The notes under the pieces: generated by a model
What the model saw: the letters and a program-made list of their open reading frames with translations, nothing else
What the model was told of the DNA's origin: nothing
Databases searched by the model: none
Assembly (NCBI GenBank): GCA_020056205.1
Contig: JAGVIF010000172.1
Span: 1 to 12,593 of the forward strand
Length of the DNA: 12,593 nt
Origin: Lentisphaeria bacterium
Lineage (GTDB): Bacteria; Verrucomicrobiota; Lentisphaeria; Victivallales; GWF2-50-93
Reading direction: 5' to 3'
Made by a program: the position numbers and the translations under genes
In this document: in pieces, positions 6,726 to 12,593 of the stretch
Layout of the letters: each line of letters begins with the position of its first letter
How positions within the stretch are numbered: position 1 is the first letter of the stretch

Positions 6726-8704
6726 CCGCGCAGTATCCTTGCCGCTTTATCCGCGTCGGGGCAGAGAACAACAAGATTATCTCCGGCCTTTATCTCTGTC
6801 TCTCCATCGGGAATTATCTGCTCTTTCTCTCTGAAGATGGTTAAAATCATGCATTTATCGGGGAGGTTCAGAGCCGACAATTTTTTGTCAACACATGTGA
6901 AATTGTGTCCGACTCTGACTTCGAGAAGTTCGGCTGAACCCGCGTTTGTTGTTTTTTGGAACTTGAGGAAGCGTTCCGTTATTGTCTTGTTTTTAAGAAT
7001 TTTTGAATAAGCCCCGGCTATATCCTCTCTCCTCAGCATGCCGAGTATTTTTTTCCCGTCAAAGGCGTCCAGCACAGGGAGCGAGTGAAAACTTTCGCTG
7101 CCGAATATCATAGCGGCGTCCTCAAGGGTGTCATTCTCCCGCACGGCGAGAACATTCACACTGCATATATCGGAAACTATTCCGCTGTCCATGAGATCCG
7201 GTCTCTTGTAGAGATCTTTTATGCTCACTATTCCATAAAGTTTTCCCCTGCTGTCAACCACCATCGCCCGTTGCACATTGTTCATATAAAAATATGATTC
7301 CAAATCTCTTATCGGCATATAAGCGGGAACTTTCACACATTCTTTCTCCGCGACCATAGCCTCTTCGACGGATATAGTGTCGAGAAGAGTTCTTGATTCG
7401 GCTTCCTCAATGTTTATCCCCTCTGCGGCAAGCTTGCACGTGTATATGCTCTCCTTGAACATTTTCTTCGCAAGGACCGCGCTTACAACCGTCGCCAAGA
7501 TCAACGGAAGTATCATGTGATAATCCCTTGTCAGCTCGCAAATCAGGAGAATCGAAGTTACAGGGGCTCTTGCCGCGCCGGCAAAAACAGCCGCCATTCC
7601 AACGGCGGCGTATGCGCCCTGCTGCAAATTGATTGAAGGAAAGAGCGCGTTAAGGCCTCTGCTGAAAAATCCGCCGGTCATGGCTCCGACAAACAAAAGT
7701 GGAGCGAAAACGCCTCCGGATCCGCCTGAGCCGACGGTGAAAGAGGTTGCGGATATTTTTGAAAACAACAACGCAAGCAAAAGCCAGATCGTCAGGTTTC
7801 CGCTCAGCGCGTCTTTGACGGCGCCGGTTTCCGTTCCATAAACTTCCGGGATAAAATATATCAGGATTCCGCAAAGCAACGCGCCTAAAACCGGTTTTAA
7901 AATAGAATTAATTTTCATATTCTCAAAAACCAATTCGGTTTTGTAAAGGATTCTGATGAATAGAACGGCGGCGGCCGCGCACACAGCGCCAAAGAGAAGA
8001 TATAATAATAATTCCCAATTGGAACCCATCCTGTAAGACGAAAGATTGAAGACCGGGTTGTCCCCGATAAAGTGACGGCTGACGACAGATGATATCATCG
8101 ATGAGACAATTATAGCTCCGTATTCCTTCACTCTTGCCTTCTTTATTACGACCTCAGCCGCGAACATGATCCCCGCCATGGGGGCGTTGAAAACAGCGGA
8201 TATGCCGGCCGCCGCGCCGGCGGCGAGAAGAGTAATTGTCTTTCTCTCGTTCAATCCAAGCAGTTGCGCGAACGAGGAGCCTATGCCGGAACCTATCTGA
8301 ACAATCGGCCCTTCAGGCCCGGCAGACCCGCCGCTGCCTATTGTTATGATCGAAGAAACAGTCTTCGCCGCAGCCACTACGGGGCGAATCTTTCCCCTGT
8401 TGGCCGCGACCGACATTATAACATCGGGAACACCATGCCCTTTAACTTCGGGAGCTATATATTTGATTATAGGCGCCACAATCAACGCGCCAAACGCCGG
8501 AAGGACGAAATACAGCCATCTCTTGTCTGACGCGAACGCAATCATCATGTCCGACAAACTGTGTATGCCCTTTATAAACAACACCGTGACGATTCCTGTG
8601 GCGAGCCCTACGACAAGAGCCGCAATTATGCAGAAGGCATAATCGTCTCTTTTCATTTTTTTAAATAAATCTTTTAATTTCTCCAAATATCCGGAGAGAT
8701 TCAT
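6722..8704 (-). CDS. ClC-family chloride channel/transporter with CBS pair and TrkA-C domain
   Basis: An inner-membrane anion channel or anion/proton exchanger of 660 residues. The ClC core spans about 20-420: KGHGVPDV (88-95) is the first anion-site loop, with His where E. coli ClC has Ser. GSGGSAGPEGP (123-133) contains the gating glutamate E131. FNAPMAGIMFAAEV (172-185) and GSGGSGGVFAP (325-335) follow, and Y395 matches the central tyrosine. The inner proton-transfer glutamate of exchangers aligns with V185. Two CBS repeats (about 443-500 and 510-570) may bind adenine nucleotides, and a TrkA-C/RCK-C domain (about 590-658) ends the protein; both suggest cytoplasmic ligand control. A GGTGA lies just upstream of the ATG. 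The stop overlaps the next gene start by 4 bp. The family is firm; channel versus exchanger is not. Confidence 0.94.
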   Translation of the reverse strand: MNLSGYLEKLKDLFKKMKRDDYAFCIIAALVVGLATGIVTVLFIKGIHSLSDMMIAFASDKRWLYFVLPAFGALIVAPIIKYIAPEVKGHGVPDVIMSVAANRGKIRPVVAAAKTVSSIITIGSGGSAGPEGPIVQIGSGIGSSFAQLLGLNERKTITLLAAGAAAGISAVFNAPMAGIMFAAEVVIKKARVKEYGAIIVSSMISSVVSRHFIGDNPVFNLSSYRMGSNWELLLYLLFGAVCAAAAVLFIRILYKTELVFENMKINSILKPVLGALLCGILIYFIPEVYGTETGAVKDALSGNLTIWLLLALLFSKISATSFTVGSGGSGGVFAPLLFVGAMTGGFFSRGLNALFPSINLQQGAYAAVGMAAVFAGAARAPVTSILLICELTRDYHMILPLILATVVSAVLAKKMFKESIYTCKLAAEGINIEEAESRTLLDTISVEEAMVAEKECVKVPAYMPIRDLESYFYMNNVQRAMVVDSRGKLYGIVSIKDLYKRPDLMDSGIVSDICSVNVLAVRENDTLEDAAMIFGSESFHSLPVLDAFDGKKILGMLRREDIAGAYSKILKNKTITERFLKFQKTTNAGSAELLEVRVGHNFTCVDKKLSALNLPDKCMILTIFREKEQIIPDGETEIKAGDNLVVLCPDADKAARILRG

Positions 8705-8723
8705 AAATCACCGTTTGTATTTT

Positions 8724-8758
8724 TCCTTTGTAGCTTCCGCGTTTTTCGGGGTCGGTAT
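8724..8758. repeat. Leader repeat shared by the ClC and histidine kinase genes, copy 1
   Basis: Located 20-54 bp upstream of the ClC start. It matches 12460-12494, 23-57 bp upstream of the histidine kinase start, at 28 of 35 positions by hand alignment. The sub-segment tttttcggggtcgg is identical in both. The bases between repeat and start (aaatcac then gttt) are also similar. Confidence 0.6.
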
Positions 8759-8772
8759 TGGAATCGGGATCG

Positions 8773-8795
8773 ATTTCAGATTGCCGATTTCAAAA
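8773..8795 (+). repeat. 23-bp dispersed word, copy 2 (intergenic)
   Basis: Identical to 924-946, which lies inside the extended tyrA reading frame. Here it lies between the ClC start and the 9-bp array. Confidence 0.75.
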
Positions 8796-8810
8796 TTCTT
8801 CACCGCAGAG

Positions 8811-8850
8811 ACATAAGGGACACAAGGGACGCAAGGGACACAAGGGACAC
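8811..8850 (+). repeat. 9-bp tandem array
   Basis: About four and a half units of the form acacaaggg (acataaggg, acacaaggg, acgcaaggg, acacaaggg, then acac). The period of nine creates a false open frame with a His-Lys-Gly pattern, which I do not regard as a gene. Confidence 0.8.
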
Positions 8851-8853
8851 AAA

Positions 8854-8890
8854 ATTTTTTCCCTTTTCCATCTTATTTTTTCCCTTTTCC
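8854..8890 (+). repeat. 16-bp direct repeat pair
   Basis: The word attttttcccttttcc occurs at 8854-8869 and again at 8875-8890, immediately after the 9-bp array. Confidence 0.65.
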
Positions 8891-8900
8891 TTTCTGCTTT

Positions 8901-9028
8901 CTCCTTTGAAACTGCTGTCGGAGTTCACAGTCCCGAGCTCCTGCGGACACGGGATCTTCGACTTTAGCGTGTCTCTTTCTTGGCAGTTTCTTATTGATAA
9001 AACTGCGAAAATCGCAGTAGTCCGCTAA
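8901..9028 (+). repeat. Dispersed element, copy A (128 bp)
   Basis: Inverted relative to copy B at 3407-3503. Block 1 is 8901-8930 and block 2 is 8962-9028. Between them are 31 bp (8931-8961) absent from copy B, which carry their own small inverted repeat (tcccg and cggga). Block 2 is bounded by the inverted repeat tttagcg (8963-8969) and cgctaaa (9023-9029). It contains two overlapping stem-loops, gcagttt/aaactgc (8983-8989 with 9000-9006) and actgcga/tcgcagt (9002-9008 with 9012-9018), which cannot form together. No open frame is associated. Confidence 0.85.
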
Positions 9029-9070
9029 ATTCTACTTTCCACTTTTTTCACTGGCTTCTTTTTTTATTCT

Positions 9071-9080
9071 TCACCTCCTA
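9071..9080 (-). promoter_or_regulatory. Orphan Shine-Dalgarno-like sequence
   Basis: On the - strand this reads TAGGAGGTGA, the strongest ribosome-binding sequence I noticed in the window. It is followed only by very short frames (a GTG frame of eight codons overlapping it, and a GTG start about 20 bp further on that also reads only eight codons) before copy A of the dispersed element begins. It may be the remains of a gene start interrupted by the element, a leader peptide site, or chance. Confidence 0.3.
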
Positions 9081-9111
9081 ACTTTAGAACTTTTCAATAG
9101 GCTTATCCCTT

Positions 9112-9945
9112 TCAGCGCCGGAAGAGCTTAAGATACATCGCCAACAATTTTTCTCCATAGAAAATCCAAACCATTGATGACAGCGCGAGAAAAGGGCCGA
9201 AAGGAATGACCGTTTTAAGTCCTTTGCGCGATATTCCCATCAGGCACAATCCGTATACGGAGCCCGACATTGAGCCAAGCATGAGAGTAAAGAAAGCGCC
9301 CGGAATTCCGAGGCAGGCGCCGACGGCTCCCATGTATTTTACATCGCCCCACCCGAGGGCATCTCTCTTGAAAATCGCGCGTCCCCCGATCACCGCAAGC
9401 GACATAAATATCAATGACGCCAGAGCGCCGGCGAACGAAAAAACGAAAGATTGACGCGTATTTTCGAATCCGAAAGATTCCGGGAAAAACAACGACACAA
9501 TAATTCCGGCAAGCATCGCGGGATATGTGGTGGCATCCGGTATTATGAAATGCCTGATATCAATAAAAAAAGTACTGACGGCAAGAGCGGTCAAAACAAA
9601 ATACCTGATGAGCGCCAGCGGACTCTGCCCCGTCTCAAGAACCTTCAACCATATCATCAAATAAAGAAATCCGGTCAGAAATTCCACAAGCGCGTAGCGC
9701 GCTGAAATCGTCCCGGAACAGGCAGAGCACCTTCCTCTTAAAAAAATCCATGAAAATATGGGAATATTCTCATAAAACCTAATCAGGTGGGCGCAATTCG
9801 GACACCTTGACGGCGGAAAAATTATTGACTCCCCTCTCGGCAGTCTCCATATACAGACATTCAGAAAACTCCCCACACAGCAGCCAAAGACAAAAATGAA
9901 AAATGAAAATATCCAGAAGTGAATGCCATGCATGTAAATATTCAT
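9112..9945 (-). CDS. pilD: Type IV prepilin peptidase / N-methyltransferase (A24 family)
   Basis: This inner-membrane aspartic protease cleaves the leader of type IV pilin-like proteins and methylates the new N terminus. The 277-residue protein starts with a membrane segment followed by GSFLNVCIWRLP (25-36). A four-cysteine zinc-binding loop (C48, C51, C73, C76) is typical of bifunctional enzymes. The two catalytic aspartates are in FFIDIRHFIIPD (D129) and GWGDVKYMGAVG (D201), and PFGPFLAL is at 248-255. I chose the ATG at 9945, 2 bp after the kinase stop, because it puts the first membrane segment at the N terminus. The frame is open to 10011, but that extension lies within the kinase gene. 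No pilin, secretion or competence genes are nearby, so its substrates are encoded elsewhere. Confidence 0.93.
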   Translation of the reverse strand: MNIYMHGIHFWIFSFFIFVFGCCVGSFLNVCIWRLPRGESIIFPPSRCPNCAHLIRFYENIPIFSWIFLRGRCSACSGTISARYALVEFLTGFLYLMIWLKVLETGQSPLALIRYFVLTALAVSTFFIDIRHFIIPDATTYPAMLAGIIVSLFFPESFGFENTRQSFVFSFAGALASLIFMSLAVIGGRAIFKRDALGWGDVKYMGAVGACLGIPGAFFTLMLGSMSGSVYGLCLMGISRKGLKTVIPFGPFLALSSMVWIFYGEKLLAMYLKLFRR

Positions 9946-9947
9946 TG

Positions 9948-12437
9948 TCACACAAAATATTCTTGAATTGCCGTCATAAGCATTTCGGGAGAAAAAGGTT
10001 TCGGGATGCAAGGGGTTTTTTCCCCGTCGGCCGTTTCGGGAAGGTCAATATCCGCATAGCCCGACATCATCAATATCTTGATTTTAGGCCAGTTTTTCAT
10101 TACATGTCCGGCAAGCTTTGCTCCATCCATAACCGGCATAATCACATCGCTTAAAAGAAAATCAACTTCTTCTTTTCCGCTTTCCAGAACGTTTAAAGCC
10201 TCCGCCCCATTATTCGCCACAAGCACATTAAACCCGGCTTTTTCAAGAATTTTGGCCGCAAGGGTTTGAACAAATAGTTCATCTTCCGCTATCAGCACGG
10301 TTTTCTTGTCCCCCTGTGAAATATTGCGAATCTCCCGGACAACCCGCTTTTCAGAGTTTTCCGCAATTTGGGAAGAAGACTCCGACGCTGAAGGAATAAA
10401 GATATTGAACGTGCTGCCTTCGCCAAGTACGCTGTCGAAGGAGATAAAGCCTCCGTGTTGCTTCACTATCCCATAAGCGGTTGATAATCCAAGCCCCGTC
10501 CCCTTGTCCTTCGGCTTCGTGCTGAAAAACGGCTCAAACAAATGGCTCCTAACTTCCTCATCCATCCCTGTCCCATGATCGCAAACAGATATTTTTATGT
10601 AGTTGCCTTTTTTCGCGGAAAAGCCCATGTTGTTGTAAGGATATGTTTGAAAATGACTTTCCACCGAAATCATTATTTTGCCGCCGCCCGACATTGCGTC
10701 TTTCGCATTAATGACAAGATTCATCAGAACCTGTTCCATCTGACTTCGTTCCGCCAGTATAGTATCATCATCGCCGGCATATCGGAACTCCACAACGCAC
10801 TCTTCTCCTATTATTCGTCTGAGCATCTCCTCGATCTCTCCAAAAACTTCTCTAACCGAAACAGGCTCAACGTTAATAATCTGCCTCCTTGCGAACGACA
10901 GCAACTGTTTGGTCAGGGATGCCGCCCTTTTTCCGGCCGCCCTTATTTCCCGGATGGAGTCGTAGCTGGGCGCATCCGCTCCGATTGTCGTCATTGCAAG
11001 TTCAGAATATCCGATTATCACCGTAAGAATATTATTAAAGTCGTGGGCAATACCGCCGGCAAGCCTTCCAACCACCTCCATCTTTTGCGCTTGCAGCAAC
11101 TGATTCTGGAGAATTACCTGCTGGGTTACATCCTTCTTGACCGCCACGTAATTTATTATATCGCCGTGTCTATTTTTAACCGGCGATATTACGGCATCCT
11201 CCTCGTATATGCTTCCATCTTTCTTCTTGTTGAAAAAATGTCCCTTCCATGTCCGCCCGTCCCCCAGCGTCGTCCATATTTCCTTATAAAATGCCTCGTT
11301 ATGTTTTCCGCTTTTTATGGTTCTGGGATGTTCCCCTATAAGCTCTCCCGCTAAAAATCCGGTCATTTTCTCCCATGCCGGATTCACATATTCTATCTTT
11401 CCATCCGTGTCGGTTATCATCACGCTCTGATCAACATAATTTATCGCCGTTACTAGGAGCTCTTTTTCCTTTTCAAGCGCGGTTTTTGGGGTTACATCAA
11501 AGCCAAGCGCCACAATACCCCTGCCGGTTTCATTCGGATACGGCACAGAACTGAAGCTAACTTCAAAAACTTTATCGCCAATTTTGATTGTCGCTGAAAA
11601 CTCAACCCCATTCCTTGCCATTGCTACGGATTCCATGAACTTGCTCTTCGCGCCAAAAAGCTCTTCCAATTTCATGCCCGCGATCGTCGGGCTATGAGTT
11701 ATGTCGGCAAGAGCCTTGCCCATAGCGTTCTTTACAATATCTTTGCCGTCAACAAGAATGAAAAATATCGGCAGATTTTTCATTATAGTGCCAATGTCTG
11801 CCTCAGTCTTTCTCAGACGCGCCAATGTTTCAATTTTTTCTGTAAGGTCCTGATAAACCGCGATAATCTTTCCTTCGCCGACCTTAAAAACATAATTTTG
11901 ACGCCATCCCGATATCCTTTTGTCCTCGTAAAACGATAGATCGTGGGACTCCGGCGTTCCCGTTGCATAGACCCTCTTCATAACGGATAATAGTCCGAAT
12001 TTTTCTATTCCCGGAAAGATTTCAAGGACATTACGCCCAAGCACATCGCTCTTCTTTATTTTCTCCGCTCTCTCTGCCGCGGAATTAAAATCCTCGAAAA
12101 TAAATGTGTTCCCGTTGTTCATGGTATGATAAGTTGCCGCGCAATAGCCGAGAGAACCAAAAAGCTCCGCTAAATCGGGTTCCGTCTTTTCCGTCTTGCT
12201 TTTAAAAATGTCCTCGGTAAAAAACAATATTTGCAGGAGCAGGACAAAACTCATTGACAGGAAAAATAATATTATTCTCAATATGATCCTGTCGCCGGAA
12301 TCAAAAAACGGCACATTCAAAGACTTTGAGAAATAATGGGTCGCGGCAATATCAAGCGCTATCGCGAAAATCCCAAAAATAAGTCCAAGCAATATGACAG
12401 GGAAGCATATATTTATCGAAATGTTTTTTTTAATCAT
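9948..12437 (-). CDS. Membrane hybrid histidine kinase with PAS domains and receiver
   Basis: An 829-residue sensor kinase. Two hydrophobic segments (about 9-33 and 52-73) enclose only a short loop, so sensing is probably cytoplasmic or within the membrane. Three PAS-like regions follow (about 95-200, 212-318, 325-440). The third has the well-preserved core ITDTDGKIEYVNPAWEKMTG at 341-360. HisKA carries H465 in GGIAHDFNNIL. HATPase motifs are N577 (NLVINAKDAM), DHGTGM (620-625), LFEPFFSTK (633-641) and GTGLGLS (646-652). The C-terminal receiver (711-829) has acidic pair E718/D719, phospho-acceptor D764 in SDVIMPVMDG, S792 and K813, so all key residues are present. With the receiver terminal and no output domain, a separate phosphotransfer or regulator protein is expected. 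It sits 2 bp before the prepilin peptidase, suggesting one transcript. The signal is unknown. Confidence 0.95.
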   Translation of the reverse strand: MIKKNISINICFPVILLGLIFGIFAIALDIAATHYFSKSLNVPFFDSGDRIILRIILFFLSMSFVLLLQILFFTEDIFKSKTEKTEPDLAELFGSLGYCAATYHTMNNGNTFIFEDFNSAAERAEKIKKSDVLGRNVLEIFPGIEKFGLLSVMKRVYATGTPESHDLSFYEDKRISGWRQNYVFKVGEGKIIAVYQDLTEKIETLARLRKTEADIGTIMKNLPIFFILVDGKDIVKNAMGKALADITHSPTIAGMKLEELFGAKSKFMESVAMARNGVEFSATIKIGDKVFEVSFSSVPYPNETGRGIVALGFDVTPKTALEKEKELLVTAINYVDQSVMITDTDGKIEYVNPAWEKMTGFLAGELIGEHPRTIKSGKHNEAFYKEIWTTLGDGRTWKGHFFNKKKDGSIYEEDAVISPVKNRHGDIINYVAVKKDVTQQVILQNQLLQAQKMEVVGRLAGGIAHDFNNILTVIIGYSELAMTTIGADAPSYDSIREIRAAGKRAASLTKQLLSFARRQIINVEPVSVREVFGEIEEMLRRIIGEECVVEFRYAGDDDTILAERSQMEQVLMNLVINAKDAMSGGGKIMISVESHFQTYPYNNMGFSAKKGNYIKISVCDHGTGMDEEVRSHLFEPFFSTKPKDKGTGLGLSTAYGIVKQHGGFISFDSVLGEGSTFNIFIPSASESSSQIAENSEKRVVREIRNISQGDKKTVLIAEDELFVQTLAAKILEKAGFNVLVANNGAEALNVLESGKEEVDFLLSDVIMPVMDGAKLAGHVMKNWPKIKILMMSGYADIDLPETADGEKTPCIPKPFSPEMLMTAIQEYFV

Positions 12438-12458
12438 ATTAAATCACGTTTTATTTCA

Positions 12459-12494
12459 CTCCGTTGAAACTGCCGTTTTTTTCGGGGTCGGCAT
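12459..12494. repeat. Leader repeat / dispersed element fragment, copy 2
   Basis: The first 19 bp (12459-12477) match block 1 of the dispersed element in copy B at 18 of 19 positions. The whole 35-bp stretch 12460-12494 also matches 8724-8758 upstream of ClC. It is therefore a mosaic of two repeat families just upstream of the kinase start. Confidence 0.6.
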
Positions 12495-12514
12495 CGAATG
12501 GCGCTAAGTTAAGG

Positions 12515-12587
12515 ATTTCGAAAAAAGTAACTCGGGTCTATCTGACCCGATAGTCGCGGGTCAAATAGACCCGCGCTACCTCGAAAT
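12515..12587. repeat. 73-bp REP/BIME-like double palindrome
   Basis: Two hairpins face each other. Hairpin 1 (+ strand) is 12527-12550, gtaac followed by a 7-bp stem tcgggtc/gacccga with a 5-nt loop. Hairpin 2 (- strand) is 12579-12556, GTAG followed by the 8-bp stem cgcgggtc/gacccgcg (12568-12575 with 12555-12562) with a 5-nt loop. The two 24-bp units match at 20 of 24 positions and are separated by 5 bp. The outer ends form a perfect 7-bp inverted repeat, atttcga (12515-12521) and tcgaaat (12581-12587). REP elements mobilised by RAYT (Y1-type) transposases have this form, with a GTAG-like foot 5' of a palindrome. No transposase is in view. Confidence 0.75.
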
Positions 12588-12593
12588 GCGCAT

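Larger units (their letters stand above)
8705..9111. other. 407-bp gene-free gap made of repeats
   Basis: The space between the ClC start and the prepilin peptidase stop holds, in order: a leader repeat (8724-8758), a 23-bp word shared with tyrA, a 9-bp tandem array, a 16-bp direct repeat and the 128-bp dispersed element. It ends in a pyrimidine-rich stretch (9031-9080). It must also hold the promoter of the ClC/membrane glycosyltransferase unit, but I cannot point to convincing -35 and -10 boxes. No credible protein gene lies here. Confidence 0.7.

Noticed and set aside
8758..8967. Small + strand open frame with a His-Lys-Gly repeat
   Set aside because: It is generated by the 9-bp tandem array (a multiple of three) and runs on into the dispersed element; it has no ribosome-binding site and no protein-like core.
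9002..9018. Rho-independent terminator downstream of the prepilin peptidase
   Set aside because: The hairpin is clear but no T-run follows it on either strand.
3407..9028. Composite transposon bounded by inverted copies
   Set aside because: No transposase, no target-site duplication that I can see, and the copies have no transposase-sized open frame; kept only as a possible inversion substrate.
10542..11354. 270-codon + strand open frame opposite the histidine kinase
   Set aside because: It lies wholly antisense to HisKA/HATPase/PAS coding sequence with clear motifs and has no recognisable domain, so it is a shadow frame.

Overview
The window is chromosomal DNA from a bacterium that I cannot assign to a lineage. 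It shows diderm-type traits: a type IV prepilin peptidase, a multi-PAS hybrid sensor kinase and polytopic envelope glycosyltransferases. Its intergenic spaces are unusually full of short tandem arrays and dispersed palindromic repeats, a style often seen in uncultivated lineages. I see no rRNA, tRNA, CRISPR array, transposase, integrase or phage gene.

Left part (1-3365): the last codons of an upstream gene overlap the start of a prephenate dehydrogenase (tyrA-like, + strand). Its reading frame continues about 45 codons beyond the usual end of the family, into repeat DNA. tyrA converges on queA (queuosine tRNA modification, - strand), and 8-bp, 21-bp and 7-bp tandem arrays fill the gap. queA lies 5 bp downstream of a MoxR-family AAA+ ATPase gene, so the two probably form one transcript read leftwards.

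Middle part (3407-9028): a family 2 glycosyltransferase (+ strand) converges, with an 8-bp gap, on a two-gene unit read leftwards. That unit is a ClC chloride channel/transporter with CBS and TrkA-C domains, followed by a large membrane glycosyltransferase-like protein coupled to it by an ATGA overlap. The block is bounded by two inverted copies of a dispersed element (97 bp at 3407-3503, 128 bp at 8901-9028). Recombination between them would flip about 5.4 kb of envelope-related genes.

Right part (9112-12593): a hybrid histidine kinase (two membrane segments, three PAS-like regions, HisKA, HATPase, receiver) is followed after 2 bp by a prepilin peptidase, both on the - strand. No pilin or secretion genes are in view. 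At the extreme right edge is a 73-bp imperfect palindrome made of two head-to-head REP-like hairpins with a GTAG-type foot, resembling REP elements of RAYT transposase systems.

The most unusual signal is not a gene. A short near-palindrome, GCGAAATTCGC, occurs five times between 802 and 5409, always inside coding sequence, in both orientations and in at least two reading frames, with three related copies (GCGAAAATCGC) further right. This looks like a highly iterated palindrome comparable in style to cyanobacterial HIP1. All identifications are by reading motifs; no database search was run.
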